A DNA stretch of 64,000 nt from PALSA-505 sp036502085 (GCA_036502085.1 DASXZD010000023.1:21230-85229), one strand, 5' to 3'; shown: positions 16,410-26,463, numbered from the stretch's first letter. Notes: a model not told the origin generated them from the sequence alone. Numbers and translations are program-made.

Positions 16410-19400
16410 CTAAACGGTGCCGTCTTCTCCTGGTTCCAGCAGCAGTGCCTTCTCGACCAGCGCCTTATGCTCGGCCGCGTGCTTGGTGGCCGAGCCGGCC
16501 GCGGGCGCCGAACTCGGCGGCAGCGAGATGCGCCGCAGCGGCAGGTCGATGAGCTCGGGGAGCTTCAGCGCCATCCGCGACCAGGCGCCCATGTTGGCCG
16601 GCTCTTCCTGGACCCAGACGACCTCGCGCGCTGCCGGGTACCGGTCGAGCTCGGCCTTCAGCTCGGCGATCGGCAGCGGGTACAGCCGCTCCACCCGCAC
16701 GATCGCGGTCTGCGGCGACGCGATGGCCCGCCGGTGCCCGGCGAGGTCGTAGTACACCTTGCCGCTGCACAGCAGCACCCGGCGCACGTTCTGCGCCGCC
16801 GCGTCGTCCAGCTCATGGTCGCCGATTACCGGCCGGAACGACCCGCTGGTGAAGTCGGCCACCGTCGACGTCGCGGTCTTCAGCCTGAGCATGGACTTGG
16901 GAGTGAAGACGATCAGCGGCTTGTGCCGCCCGGACAGTGCCTGCCAGCGGAGCAGGTGGAAGTAGCTGGCCGGCGAGCTCGGCATCGCCACGGTCATGTT
17001 GTCCTGAGCGCACAGGCTGAGGAAGCGCTCGACCCGGGCCGAGGAGTGGTCCGGGCCCTGGCCCTCGTAGCCGTGCGGGAGCAGCAGGACCAGGCTGGAG
17101 CGCTGTCCCCACTTCTGCTCGCCAGAGCTGATGAACTCGTCGACGATCGACTGAGCGCCGTTGATGAAGTCGCCGAACTGGGCCTCCCAGCAGACCAGCG
17201 CGTCGGGCCGGACGACCGAGTAGCCGTACTCGAAGCCGACGGCGGCGAACTCCGACAGCAGGGAGTCGTGCACGTAGAACTTGGCGACGCCGGAGTTGAA
17301 CTGGCGCAGCGGGGTGTAATCCTCGCCGGTCACCCGGTCCACGATCACGGCATGCCGCTGGCCGAACGTCCCGCGGCGGGTGTCCTGGCCGACCACCCGG
17401 ACGGCGTGGGAGTCCATCAGCACCGAGCCGAACGCGAGCAGTTCGCCGGTCGCCCAGTCGATCGCGTCCTGGGCGACCATCGTGGCGCGGCGCTGCAACT
17501 GCGGTAGCAGCCGCGGATGCGGGGTGAAGCCCTCCGGCAAGTTCAGCTGGGTGTCGATGATCCTCTTGATGGTCTCCTCGGTGATCGCCGTGGCGACCCC
17601 GGCGTGGTTGACCGGCTCGTCCGCCTCCGGCTGGGGCTTGACCACGGCCCCGGGCTCGGCCGGCCGGTCCGCGGCCTCCCTGGTCTCGGTGAACACGCGC
17701 TCAAGCTGCTGCTGGTAGTCGCGGAGCGCGTCCTCGGCCTCTTCCAGGGTGATGTCGCCGCGGCCGATCAGCGCCTCGGTGTAGAGCTTGCGCACCGACC
17801 GCCTGGCGTCGATCAGGTCGTACATCAGCGGCTGGGTGAACGACGGGTTGTCCGCCTCGTTGTGCCCGCGCCGCCGGTAGCACACCATGTCGATGACGAC
17901 GTCCTTGTTGAACTTCCGCCGGTAGGCGAACGCAAGCCTGCCGATCCGCACCACGGCCTCGGGGTCGTCGCCGTTCACGTGGAAGATCGGCGCCTGGATC
18001 ATCCGCGCGACGTCCGTGGCGTACACGCTCGACCGGGAGTACTCGGGCGCGGTGGTGAAGCCGACCTGGTTGTTGACCACGATGTGGATGGTGCCGCCGG
18101 TGCGGTAGCCGCGCAGCTGGGACAGGTTGAGCGTCTCCGCGACCACGCCCTGGCCCGCGAACGCCGCGTCGCCGTGGATCAGCACGGGCAGCACGGTGAA
18201 GCCTTCCACGCCCACGTCCAGCACGTCCTGCTTGGCGCGGACGACGCCCTCCAGGACCGGGTCGACGGCCTCCAGGTGGCTGGGGTTGGCCACCAGCGAG
18301 GTGTGGATCGAGTAGCCGTCGGCGGCGACGAAGTCGCCCTCGGCGCCCAGGTGGTACTTCACGTCGCCGGATCCGTGCATGCTGCGCGGATCCAGGTTCC
18401 CCTCGAACTCCTGGAAGATCTGCGCGTACGACTTGCCGACGATGTTCGCCAGCACGTTCAGCCGGCCCCGGTGGGCCATGCCGATCACGGCCTCGTCCAT
18501 CTGCTGCAGCGCTGCCTCGGTCAGCACGGCGTCGAGCAGCGGGATCAGCGACTCGGCGCCTTCGAGCGAGAACCTGCGCTGGCCGACGAACTTGGTCTGC
18601 AGGAACATCTCGAACGCCTCGGCCACGTTGAGCCTGCTCAGCACGCGGATCTGGTCGTCGTGCTCCGGCGGGTTGTGCGGCCGCTCGATGCGCGCCTGGA
18701 TCCAGGCGCGCTCGTCGGGCTCCTGGATGTGCATGTACTCGATGCCGACCGTGCGGCAGTACGAGTCGCGCAGCACGCCGAGGATCTCGCGCAGCTTCAT
18801 CAGCGGCCTGCCGCCGAATCCGCCGGTCGCGAACTCGCGCTCCAGGTCCCAGAGGGTAAGGCCGTGCTGGTTGATGTCGAGGTCGGGGTGCTTGCGCTGC
18901 TTGTACTCCAGCGGATCGGTGTCGGCCATCAGGTGCCCTCGCACCCGGTAGGCGTGGATCAGCTCGTGCACCCGCGCGGGCTTGGTGATGTCATCCTCGT
19001 GGCCGGCCGGCAGGTCGCGCACCCAGCGGACCGGCTCGTACGGGATGCGCAGCGACTTGAAGACCTCGTCGTAGAAGCCACCGCCGCCGAGCAGCAGCTC
19101 GTTGATCAGGCGCAGGAAATCTCCCGACTGCGCGCCCTGGATGATCCGGTGGTCGTAGGTCGAGGTGAGCGTGACCGACTTGCTGATCGCCAGCCTGGCC
19201 AGCGTCTCCTCGGACGCGCCCTGGTACTCCGCCGGGTAGTCCATCGCGCCGACGCCGATGATGCATCCCTGCCCGGGCATGAGCCGGGGCACCGAGTGGA
19301 CGGTGCCGATCGTGCCCGGGTTGGTCAGGCTGATCGTCACGCCGGCGAAGTCGTCGACCTCGAGCCGGCCGGTCCTGGCCCGGCGGATCACGTCCTCGTA

Positions 19401-20255
19401 CGCCGTCCAGAACTGGCGGAAGTCCATCGTCTCGGCGGCCTTGATCGCCGGTACCAGGAGCTGGCGGGTCCCGTCGGCCTTGTGCACGTCGATGGCCAGG
19501 CCCAGGTTGACGTGGGCCGGCTTGACCAGCGTCGGCTTGCCGTCCACCTCGGTGAAGGAGTCGTTCATCTCGGGCAGCGTGCCGAGCGCCTTGACCACCG
19601 CGAAGCCGATCAGGTGGGTGAACGAGATCTTGCCGCCGCGGCCGCGGCCCAGGTGATTGTTGATCACGATGCGGTTGTCGACCAGCAGTTTGGCCGGCAC
19701 CGAACGGACGCTCGTCGCCGTCGGCACGTCCAGGCTGGCCGCCATGTTGACGGCCGTCCGCGCGCCGACTCCGCGCAGCCGGACCAGCTCGGCGCCGTCG
19801 GCGGGCGGCCGCGCCGCCGCACCCGCGGCCGCAGCGGTCCCGGTCGGCCCAGTCCCGGCCTGCCCAGTCCCGGCCTGCCCAGTCCCGGCGGCAGCGGACG
19901 GCGCGCTCGGGACCTGCGGCGGGCCGGCCGTGCGGGCACCGCCGCCCGGCCCGGCGGTATCAGCCGCGGCGTCGGGGGCGGCAGCGTCGGACGGGGCTGC
20001 CGCCGACGGGTCCCGGCTCCCTGTGGCGGCGGTGGCGGGCGAGTCGGCGGTGGTGCTCGGCTGGTAGTCGGAGAAGAAATTCCACCACGCCCGGTCCACT
20101 GAACCAGGATCGGCCAGGTACCGCTGGTACAGCTCTTCGACCAGCAGTTCGTTCGGGCCGAATTCCGCGACGCCCGCGGCCATCCGCGCCTGATCGCTGG
20201 CTGACGTGGAAGCAGTCGCGGACGCCCGCGGCGACTCAGAAGACACTGCGGACAT
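16410..20255 (-). CDS. kgd: Multifunctional 2-oxoglutarate dehydrogenase/decarboxylase (E1-E2 fusion)
   Basis: TCA-cycle enzyme of 1281 residues in the actinobacterial Kgd/OdhA arrangement. A short N-terminal segment (NELLVEELYQRYLADPGSVD) is followed by a Pro/Ala/Gly-rich linker (about 55-150), an E2 succinyltransferase domain without lipoyl domain (active-site TYDHRIIQGAQSGDFL near 368), and a full thiamine-diphosphate E1 domain from about 420, with GDAAFAGQGVVAETLNLSQ and NNQVGFTT. The ATG at 20255 has GAAGAGGG upstream; the 14-residue longer frame is not favoured. Works with a separate E2p/E3 in this phylum. Followed without gap by the DUF6104 gene. Confidence 0.96.
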   Translation of the reverse strand: MSAVSSESPRASATASTSASDQARMAAGVAEFGPNELLVEELYQRYLADPGSVDRAWWNFFSDYQPSTTADSPATAATGSRDPSAAAPSDAAAPDAAADTAGPGGGARTAGPPQVPSAPSAAAGTGQAGTGQAGTGPTGTAAAAGAAARPPADGAELVRLRGVGARTAVNMAASLDVPTATSVRSVPAKLLVDNRIVINNHLGRGRGGKISFTHLIGFAVVKALGTLPEMNDSFTEVDGKPTLVKPAHVNLGLAIDVHKADGTRQLLVPAIKAAETMDFRQFWTAYEDVIRRARTGRLEVDDFAGVTISLTNPGTIGTVHSVPRLMPGQGCIIGVGAMDYPAEYQGASEETLARLAISKSVTLTSTYDHRIIQGAQSGDFLRLINELLLGGGGFYDEVFKSLRIPYEPVRWVRDLPAGHEDDITKPARVHELIHAYRVRGHLMADTDPLEYKQRKHPDLDINQHGLTLWDLEREFATGGFGGRPLMKLREILGVLRDSYCRTVGIEYMHIQEPDERAWIQARIERPHNPPEHDDQIRVLSRLNVAEAFEMFLQTKFVGQRRFSLEGAESLIPLLDAVLTEAALQQMDEAVIGMAHRGRLNVLANIVGKSYAQIFQEFEGNLDPRSMHGSGDVKYHLGAEGDFVAADGYSIHTSLVANPSHLEAVDPVLEGVVRAKQDVLDVGVEGFTVLPVLIHGDAAFAGQGVVAETLNLSQLRGYRTGGTIHIVVNNQVGFTTAPEYSRSSVYATDVARMIQAPIFHVNGDDPEAVVRIGRLAFAYRRKFNKDVVIDMVCYRRRGHNEADNPSFTQPLMYDLIDARRSVRKLYTEALIGRGDITLEEAEDALRDYQQQLERVFTETREAADRPAEPGAVVKPQPEADEPVNHAGVATAITEETIKRIIDTQLNLPEGFTPHPRLLPQLQRRATMVAQDAIDWATGELLAFGSVLMDSHAVRVVGQDTRRGTFGQRHAVIVDRVTGEDYTPLRQFNSGVAKFYVHDSLLSEFAAVGFEYGYSVVRPDALVCWEAQFGDFINGAQSIVDEFISSGEQKWGQRSSLVLLLPHGYEGQGPDHSSARVERFLSLCAQDNMTVAMPSSPASYFHLLRWQALSGRHKPLIVFTPKSMLRLKTATSTVADFTSGSFRPVIGDHELDDAAAQNVRRVLLCSGKVYYDLAGHRRAIASPQTAIVRVERLYPLPIAELKAELDRYPAAREVVWVQEEPANMGAWSRMALKLPELIDLPLRRISLPPSSAPAAGSATKHAAEHKALVEKALLLEPGEDGTV

Positions 20256-20566
20256 CGCCCTCTTCCGCACTCGAATTACCGGTCTTGAACGCATCAAGGC
20301 TACCTGTCAGCGAGATCGCCAAGCGCGTTATTCCACCGGGTTGGCGCCCGCCCGCGCGGGCGGCCCGGGCACGCCACAGGGGCGGTGGTCGTCCGAGAGA
20401 GCGACGGCGACCCGCCGGGATGAGAGCGGCGGCCCGCGGGGAAGAGAACGGCCGAATCCAGGGGGAGGATTCATCACTGCGGTGCACCTTTGCTGCCCTT
20501 GGCGGCAAATGGCCCCTGGGTGCACGTCGCGCAGCGTGCTTATATGTGCACACGGAGGTGGCGTAG
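20256..20566. other. Divergent promoter region kgd / BlaI-like gene
   Basis: A 311-base spacer. Nearest the BlaI-like gene is GTGCTTATATGTGCACACGG, an AT-richer stretch containing the palindrome GTGCAC and a TTATAT hexamer that could be its -10 or an autoregulatory site. Nothing else stands out. Confidence 0.4.
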
Positions 20567-20944
20567 GTGCGGGAGTTCGGCGATCTCGAGAGCGCGATCA
20601 TGGACGTGATGTGGGCAGCGGAGCGGCCGTACGCCGTCCGCGAGGTGCGCGAGAGCATGCGTTACACCCGCCCGGTCGCCTATACGACGGTGATGACCGT
20701 GATGGACATCCTGCACCGCAAGGGCGTGCTGTGCCGCGACAAGCACGGCCGGGCCTGGCACTACTGGCCGGTGGAGGCGCGAGAAGAGCATGACGCCAGG
20801 CTGATGGCGGAAGTGCTGCATTCGGGCGGCAACAAAGTGGTCACGATGCGGCGGTTCATCGAGCGGGTCAGCGATGATGACATGGAAAGCCTGCGCAGTG
20901 CGGTCAAAGATAGTGCTGTCGAGGATGTGGCCGTTCAGGCCTGA
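20567..20944 (+). CDS. BlaI/MecI/CopY-family transcriptional repressor
   Basis: A 125-residue winged-helix repressor. It starts MREFGDLESAIMDVMWAAERPYAVREV and contains the recognition-helix segment RPVAYTTVMTVMDILHRKGVL and the wing-to-dimer part RAWHYWPVEAREEHDARLM. GTG start with GGAGGTGG upstream. In classic systems BlaI is inactivated by a BlaR1/M56 protease, but none is encoded next to it, so the inducer route is unknown. Confidence 0.9.
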   Translation: MREFGDLESAIMDVMWAAERPYAVREVRESMRYTRPVAYTTVMTVMDILHRKGVLCRDKHGRAWHYWPVEAREEHDARLMAEVLHSGGNKVVTMRRFIERVSDDDMESLRSAVKDSAVEDVAVQA

Positions 20945-21067
20945 CCAGCCGCTGGCCGCGGCCCCCTGGCCCGTGCGGGCGACCGGTACGATCGAGGGCT
21001 GCGGGATCCTCCCGTGTATTCGAGCACGGACTCCATCGCGGGGCTAAGGGCAGCGTGGCTAAGGGCA

Positions 21068-24000
21068 ATGGCGAACACGACAGGCAACTCCGAGGGCAGC
21101 GAGGCATCCCCTCCTGCTCAGCCTGGCAGTGCTCACCCTGATGACAGTGCTCAGCCCGGTAGCGTTCAGCCCGGCGACGAGGGCTATGAGTACACCGGCA
21201 GCTACGGGTACGGCCCCGGCTACGGCGATCCCGATGGCGGCGGTGGCTACGGTTACGCCTATGCGGCCGGATACGGCGACGCGGACGAGCACGCCGCCGC
21301 CGGGCAGGCGGCAGGCATCGAGCCCGGAGACCAGCCCGGCAGCCAGCCCGGTGATCCGGCGGCCGTCTCCTACCGGCCGCTGCCCCCGGTAGTCGGCGCT
21401 ACTCCGGCGCTGAAGGGCTATCCAGGTGGGCCCGGCCTGGACCTGCCGGAGAACGGCCTGGCCGGGCGGGATTCGCGTAACCTGCGCGCCCCGTCGGCCT
21501 GGCAACTCGCCCAGCGCGCCTGGCTCGAGTCGGGGGTCGAGTGGCAGCGGCCGGCCGCGGGCGCCCAGCCGGCCGAAGCCGAATGGGACCGCCTGCGGTC
21601 CGCGCCGTCCCGCGGGCCGCACGCGCCCCGCGGACCCGGCGGCCAGGCCATCGGCCAGACGATCACCTCCTCGCCCGGGCGCGTGTCCGGCAAGGCCCTG
21701 CTGTCCGGAAAGTCGCGACCGCTCGGCACGTCCCAGCTTCCGGGCAAGTCTCAGCCCACGGGAAGATCGTGGCGGCCGGGCCTGGCGTCGGGCGGCGCCC
21801 TGCACGTCCGACGCGGCGTGTGGCTGGCCGCGCTGGCCGTCATCGTCGTCCTGGCGCTCGTGATCGCCGGCTTCCTGCTCTTCGGGGGCGGCGGTAAGTC
21901 CGCGGGATCTGCGGCGGTGACGCAGTACCCGCCGGCCCGGCCGGCCGGGCCGGCGTTCAGCACCGATCCCGCCCAGCAGGGCCGCGGCATCTTCCAGTCG
22001 ATCAGCAGCGTCGCCGCCTCGTCGGGAACGGTCGTCGCGGTGGGCAGCGAGGCGGGGGAGTGGGTGCCCCGCGCTCAGTTCGTCGTGTCGGTCGACGGCG
22101 GGCACAGCTGGCGGCTGGCCCCGGTTCTGGCCGCCCGCGGGAAGGTGGCATCGCCCGCTTACGTCCCCAAGCTGATCGCCGGCGGACCGGCGCTGCCCGG
22201 CGGGCAGGGCGGCTGGCTGGCACTCGGCTCCGGCGCCACCTGGACCAGCCCTGACGGCAAGACCTGGCTGCTGGCCGCGGGCACCGGAATCGGCCCGCTG
22301 CAGTCCGGCGACCACGTGGTAGCGCTGGCGCGCACCGGTAACGGCTTCATCGCCGCGGGCGAGAACGTGCCGCGAACCGGCAGCAGCAGCCCGGTGATCT
22401 GGACCTCGCCGAACGGGCTGAGCTGGCAGCGGCTGGCCGGCGGGAGCCTTAGCCTGGCCGCCCCCGGCGGCCGTGTGCTCAGGCTCACCGCGCTGGCGGC
22501 GCACCACAGCAACGTGATCATCCAGGGCGTGATCGCCACGGCGCCGCACGGCCGGGGCAAGCACCGGGTTCCTGCTGGGCTCACCGAGGGGGTCTGGCAG
22601 AGCAGCAACCAGGGCGCTAGCTGGGCACCGGCCAGCATCCCGGTCGGGACCGGCGCGGACCCCGCGATCGACGGCGTGGCCGCCACCGGCTCCGGGTTCG
22701 TCGTGATCAGGCCCGGCGGCTCGAAAAAGACCGGGCCCGACGCGGTGGCCTACACGAGCACCGACGGGACCTCCTGGAGCCGGGCCGGGGCGATCACCGC
22801 GGCTAAGGAGGACAACCTTCGCGTCACCGCCGTCAGCGGCAGCGACCAGGGCGCGGTCGTCTCCGCCCTGACCAGCAACGGCACCAAGGTGGCCTACCTG
22901 AGCAGCGACGGCAGCTCATGGCAGGGCGTCGCCAGCCTGGGCGGCGCCGGGCAGACGCTAGCCGGCCTCACCGTGACGACCGGCGGCACCGTGGTCGCGG
23001 CCGGCGCGAGCGTCAGCGGTCCCGAGGGCCAGCAGCCTTACCTCGTCACCGCCAGGCCGGCCGGCGCGGCCAGCGCGGTCAGCTTCGCCGGTATCAAGGG
23101 CGCGACCGGCCCGGCCCTGGCGGTCAACGGGATCGCGGCGGCCGGCCGCCAGCAGGTCGCCGTCGGCAGCGCCAACGGATTCCCCGCCGCCTGGTCATCC
23201 GCACGGGCCGGCCACTGGACCCGGGCGAACTCGGCCGCCCTGGCCCGCTCCGGCCTCAGCGCGCTGAACGATGTCATCAGTGGCCCGGCCGGCTGGCTCG
23301 CGGTCGGCGGGGTCATCTCCGCGGCACCCGCCCACCCGATCGTGGTGACCTCGCCGGACGGCTCTAGCTGGCAGGCCGCGGACGGGCAGAGCGCGTTCGC
23401 CGGACCCGGTGTCAGCGTCTACCAGGCCGCGGCCGGCCGCGCCGGGTACGTGATCGTCGGCACCCAGGTCACCCCGGCGCACACGGTCAAGAAGACGACC
23501 TTCGTGCACGGGCACAAGAAGGTGACCAGCCATTTCTTCGCCGCCCGGACTGTCGCCGCCGCCTGGTGGTCCACCGGCCTGGCCAGCTGGAGCCGGGCGG
23601 GCGACGCCGGCGCCGGTGACCTGGACGGCCCCGGCGTGCGGCAGATGTTCGGGGTCACCGCGGGCGGCGGCGGCTTCGTCGGGGCCGGAACGGTCAACGG
23701 CGCTCCGGCCGTCTGGACCTCCCCCGACGGCAAGCAGTGGCAGCTGACCGGCCTGCGGGTGCCCAACGGGGCCAGCAGCGCCGTGCTGACCAGGGTCGCC
23801 GCCGTCGGCAACGCGATCGTGGCCACCGGGACGCAGACCACGCCCGGCGGGTCGCTGCCGTTCGCCGAGTACTCCTCGGACGGCGGGACCGTGTGGCAGC
23901 AGGCCACGCTGAGCGCACCCGGCGGTACCGCCAGCGTGACCGGACTGACCGCGGCCGGGCGAGGATTCACCGCGGTCGGCACGGTAGGCTCGCAGGGCGA

Positions 24001-24202
24001 TCAGCGCGTCGTGGTGTGGTCATCGCGGGACGGCGCCGCCTGGCGCGCCCGCGAGCCGCCCGGCGCCGGCCTCAGCGGCCCGGGCACGCAGGCCATCACG
24101 GCCCTGACCGCGTGGAAGTCCGCCCTGATCGGCGCCGGGTTCACCGCCACCGCCGCGGGCGAGCAGCCCACGCTGTGGAAGGCCACCGCGGGCTCGGGCT
24201 AA
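21068..24202 (+). CDS. Large single-pass membrane protein with Asp-box (BNR-like) repeat ectodomain
   Basis: A 1044-residue protein. Residues 1-250 are disordered, rich in Gly, Pro, Tyr and Gln, and probably cytosolic. One membrane helix spans about 251-273 (WLAALAVIVVLALVIAGFLLF). The remaining 770 residues are outside and contain about twelve S-x-D/N-G-x-x-W units (for example WTSPDGKTW, WTSPNGLSW, TSTDGTSW, LSSDGSSW, VTSPDGSSW, WSSRDGAAW), as in sialidase/sortilin-type beta propellers. Ten to twelve blades would make one or two propellers. No catalytic residues are recognised, so a surface sensor or scaffold is as likely as an enzyme. Start at ATG 21068; a GTG at 21014 is possible. Confidence 0.8.
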   Translation: MANTTGNSEGSEASPPAQPGSAHPDDSAQPGSVQPGDEGYEYTGSYGYGPGYGDPDGGGGYGYAYAAGYGDADEHAAAGQAAGIEPGDQPGSQPGDPAAVSYRPLPPVVGATPALKGYPGGPGLDLPENGLAGRDSRNLRAPSAWQLAQRAWLESGVEWQRPAAGAQPAEAEWDRLRSAPSRGPHAPRGPGGQAIGQTITSSPGRVSGKALLSGKSRPLGTSQLPGKSQPTGRSWRPGLASGGALHVRRGVWLAALAVIVVLALVIAGFLLFGGGGKSAGSAAVTQYPPARPAGPAFSTDPAQQGRGIFQSISSVAASSGTVVAVGSEAGEWVPRAQFVVSVDGGHSWRLAPVLAARGKVASPAYVPKLIAGGPALPGGQGGWLALGSGATWTSPDGKTWLLAAGTGIGPLQSGDHVVALARTGNGFIAAGENVPRTGSSSPVIWTSPNGLSWQRLAGGSLSLAAPGGRVLRLTALAAHHSNVIIQGVIATAPHGRGKHRVPAGLTEGVWQSSNQGASWAPASIPVGTGADPAIDGVAATGSGFVVIRPGGSKKTGPDAVAYTSTDGTSWSRAGAITAAKEDNLRVTAVSGSDQGAVVSALTSNGTKVAYLSSDGSSWQGVASLGGAGQTLAGLTVTTGGTVVAAGASVSGPEGQQPYLVTARPAGAASAVSFAGIKGATGPALAVNGIAAAGRQQVAVGSANGFPAAWSSARAGHWTRANSAALARSGLSALNDVISGPAGWLAVGGVISAAPAHPIVVTSPDGSSWQAADGQSAFAGPGVSVYQAAAGRAGYVIVGTQVTPAHTVKKTTFVHGHKKVTSHFFAARTVAAAWWSTGLASWSRAGDAGAGDLDGPGVRQMFGVTAGGGGFVGAGTVNGAPAVWTSPDGKQWQLTGLRVPNGASSAVLTRVAAVGNAIVATGTQTTPGGSLPFAEYSSDGGTVWQQATLSAPGGTASVTGLTAAGRGFTAVGTVGSQGDQRVVVWSSRDGAAWRAREPPGAGLSGPGTQAITALTAWKSALIGAGFTATAAGEQPTLWKATAGSG

Positions 24203-24212
24203 GCCGGCTGCC

Positions 24213-25013
24213 TCAGCCGAAGACGTCCCGCCGCCGGTTGTCCAGGCACGGCAGCTCGGCCCTGACCCTGGCGGTCAGCGCGGTGTCCACATCGCCGACG
24301 GCCACTAGCGGATGCGGCCCCAGGTCCAGCCTGGTCACGCCCATCGGATCGACCAGCAGGCTGCGGCCGACGCCGGTCGGTGCCCGGGTGAGCGGCTCGT
24401 CCGGATCGGGCACCTGGCCCGCCGCCGCGACCCACACGGTGTTCTCGATGGCGCGCGCCCGGACCAGGGTGACCCAGTGCTCCTCCTTGAACAGCCCGGT
24501 CGCCCAGGCGGCCGGGATCACGAGCAGCTCAGCGCCGCGATCGACCAGCGTGCGGGCCAGCTCGGGAAACCGCACGTCATAGCAAGTCAGGATGCCTACT
24601 CGTAGCCCGGCGAGGTCCACCACGACCGGCTCGCTGCCCGGCGCGACCAGATCGGACTCGCGCTGCCCGAACGCGTCGAACACGTGTATCTTGCGGTACG
24701 CCGCGACGCGCTGCCCGGCCGCGTCGATGGCGACCGCGGTGTTGTGCACGCGGCCGTCCGGCGCGGGCTCGAACGTGCCCACGACCACCGCGATCCCGAC
24801 CTGGCCGGCCGTCTCCGCGATTTCTTTTCCGAACGCGCCTTCCGGCGGCTCCGCGATCGACCGCAAGTCGCTGCCGAATCTGGCCTGGGTCCCCTCCGGG
24901 AACACGGCAAGATCGGCCCGCTGGCCCGCCGCCTCGAAAAGCGCGGCCCGTACCCGGTCCAGATTGACGGCGGGATCGGTGCTGACCGGGATCTGGCAGA
25001 GCGCGACACGCAT
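24213..25013 (-). CDS. Carbon-nitrogen hydrolase (nitrilase superfamily)
   Basis: A 266-residue amidase-type enzyme with the Glu-Lys-Cys triad: E40 (AVFPEGTQARF), K108 (YRKIHVFDAFGQRESD) and C144 (GILTCYDVRFPELAR). The pattern is closest to the Nit1/Nit2 omega-amidase or deaminated-glutathione amidase branch. TACGCT lies 6 nt upstream of the ATG, suggesting a leaderless transcript. It is divergent from an aminotransferase. The pairing of an omega-amidase with a keto-acid-producing aminotransferase is a known logic (glutamine transaminase/omega-amidase), but here it is inference. Confidence 0.88.
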   Translation of the reverse strand: MRVALCQIPVSTDPAVNLDRVRAALFEAAGQRADLAVFPEGTQARFGSDLRSIAEPPEGAFGKEIAETAGQVGIAVVVGTFEPAPDGRVHNTAVAIDAAGQRVAAYRKIHVFDAFGQRESDLVAPGSEPVVVDLAGLRVGILTCYDVRFPELARTLVDRGAELLVIPAAWATGLFKEEHWVTLVRARAIENTVWVAAAGQVPDPDEPLTRAPTGVGRSLLVDPMGVTRLDLGPHPLVAVGDVDTALTARVRAELPCLDNRRRDVFG

Positions 25014-25074
25014 GCCGAAAGCGTAGCTGCCGGCCGGGGCGCGGCTCGCGGCGGCGGCATGATGTCATGGCACC

Positions 25075-26235
25075 GTGAACCGACCGTTGCTGAACCGCAG
25101 GCTCGCCGGAATGGGCACCACGATCTTCGCCGAGATGTCGGCCCTCGCGGTCGAGACCGGCGCGGTCAACCTCGGCCAGGGCTTCCCCGACACTGACGGG
25201 CCGCGCGAGATCGCTCAGGCCGCCGCCGACGCCGTGCTGGCCGGCCGGGGCAACCAGTACCCGCCAGGCCCCGGCGTGCCCGAGCTGCGGCAGGCGGTCT
25301 GCTGGCACCAGAAGCACTGGTACGGGCTCGACTACGATCCCGCCACCGAGGTGCTGGTGACCGCGGGCGCGACTGAGGCGGTCGCCGCGACGCTGCTCGC
25401 CCTGGTCGAGCCCGGCGACGAGGTGATCGCCCTGGAGCCGTACTACGACTCGTACGCGGCCTGCATCGCGATGGCCGGCGGCGAGCGGGTCCCGGTCACG
25501 CTGCGGGCGCCCGACTTCCGGCCCGACCTGGACGCGCTGCGCGCGGCCGTGACGCCGCGCACCAGGCTCATCCTGCTGAACACGCCGCATAACCCCACCG
25601 GGTGCGTGCTCACGCCTGCCGAGCTGGCCGCGGTCGCTGAGATCGCCCGCAGCCGCGACCTGCTCGTAGTGACCGACGAGGTGTACGAGCACCTGGTGTT
25701 CGAGGGTGAGCACGTGCCGATCGCCTCCCTGCCGGGCATGCGCGAGCGCACCGTGACGATCAGCTCGGCCGGCAAGACGTTCTCGTTCACCGGCTGGAAG
25801 GTCGGCTGGGTGACGGGCACGCCCGAGCTCGTCACGGCGGTCCGCACCGCCAAGCAGTTCCTCACGTTCGTGGCCAGCGGCCCGTTCCAGTACGCGGTGG
25901 CGCAGGCGCTGCGGCTGCCCGACGCCTACTTCACCGGCCTGCGCGACGACCTGCGCCGCAAGCGCGATCTGCTCTGCGCCGGACTGGCCGACGCGGGCTT
26001 CGAGGTGTACCGGCCCGCCGGCACCTACTTCGTCACCACCGACATCCGCCCGTTCGGCGAGCATGACGGGGTGAAGTTCTGTCGCGAGCTGCCGCACCGC
26101 GCCGGGGTAGTCGCCGTGCCGAGCGGGGTCTTCTACGACGACAAGGACGCCGGCGGCAGCCAGGTCCGGTTCGCGTTCTGCAAGCGCACCGAGGTGCTGA
26201 CCGAAGCGCTCGCCCGGCTGGCCCGGCTGCGGTAA
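25075..26235 (+). CDS. PLP-dependent class I aminotransferase
   Basis: A 386-residue fold-type I aminotransferase. It has NLGQGFPDTDGP near the N-terminus, GATEAVAATLLALV, EPYYDSYAACIAMAGG, LNTPHNPTGCVLT, VTDEVYEHLVFEG and the PLP lysine in SSAGKTFSFTGWKVGW (about residue 233), with the substrate-carboxylate Arg in VRFAFCKRTEVL. It resembles the methionine/glutamine transaminase and succinyl-DAP aminotransferase-like group. Substrate not certain. The GTG start matches the conserved N-terminus MNRPLLNRRLAGMGTTIFAE. Confidence 0.9.
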   Translation: MNRPLLNRRLAGMGTTIFAEMSALAVETGAVNLGQGFPDTDGPREIAQAAADAVLAGRGNQYPPGPGVPELRQAVCWHQKHWYGLDYDPATEVLVTAGATEAVAATLLALVEPGDEVIALEPYYDSYAACIAMAGGERVPVTLRAPDFRPDLDALRAAVTPRTRLILLNTPHNPTGCVLTPAELAAVAEIARSRDLLVVTDEVYEHLVFEGEHVPIASLPGMRERTVTISSAGKTFSFTGWKVGWVTGTPELVTAVRTAKQFLTFVASGPFQYAVAQALRLPDAYFTGLRDDLRRKRDLLCAGLADAGFEVYRPAGTYFVTTDIRPFGEHDGVKFCRELPHRAGVVAVPSGVFYDDKDAGGSQVRFAFCKRTEVLTEALARLARLR

Positions 26236-26247
26236 CCAGGCTCTGGG

Positions 26248-26463
26248 CTAGGCCTCGATCGGCTGGCCGGCCTCGTCCTCGAGGCTCAGCGCGGTCTTGG
26301 GGCACGACATGACCGCGTGCCGCACCTGATCGGCCAGCCCGGCGGGCACCCCGTCGGTCAGAATGAACAAGTTGTCGTCGTCATCGACCTCGAATACCTC
26401 CGGGACCAGGCCGGCGCACACGGCGTTTCCCTCGCACAGGTCATAGTCGACGCGTACCCTCAT
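26248..26463 (-). CDS. Single-cluster [3Fe-4S]-type ferredoxin
   Basis: A 71-residue acidic ferredoxin of the P450-partner type: C10 and C16 (CEGNAVC) and C54 followed by Pro (MSCPKTAL) supply the ligands. Starts MRVRVDYDLC, with GGAG 8 nt before the ATG at 26463. No cytochrome P450 is adjacent, so its redox partner is elsewhere. Confidence 0.9.
   Translation of the reverse strand: MRVRVDYDLCEGNAVCAGLVPEVFEVDDDDNLFILTDGVPAGLADQVRHAVMSCPKTALSLEDEAGQPIEA

Noticed and set aside
17517..20102. 861-codon plus-strand open frame
   Set aside because: It is the antisense shadow of kgd caused by high third-position GC; the minus-strand protein is fully conserved.
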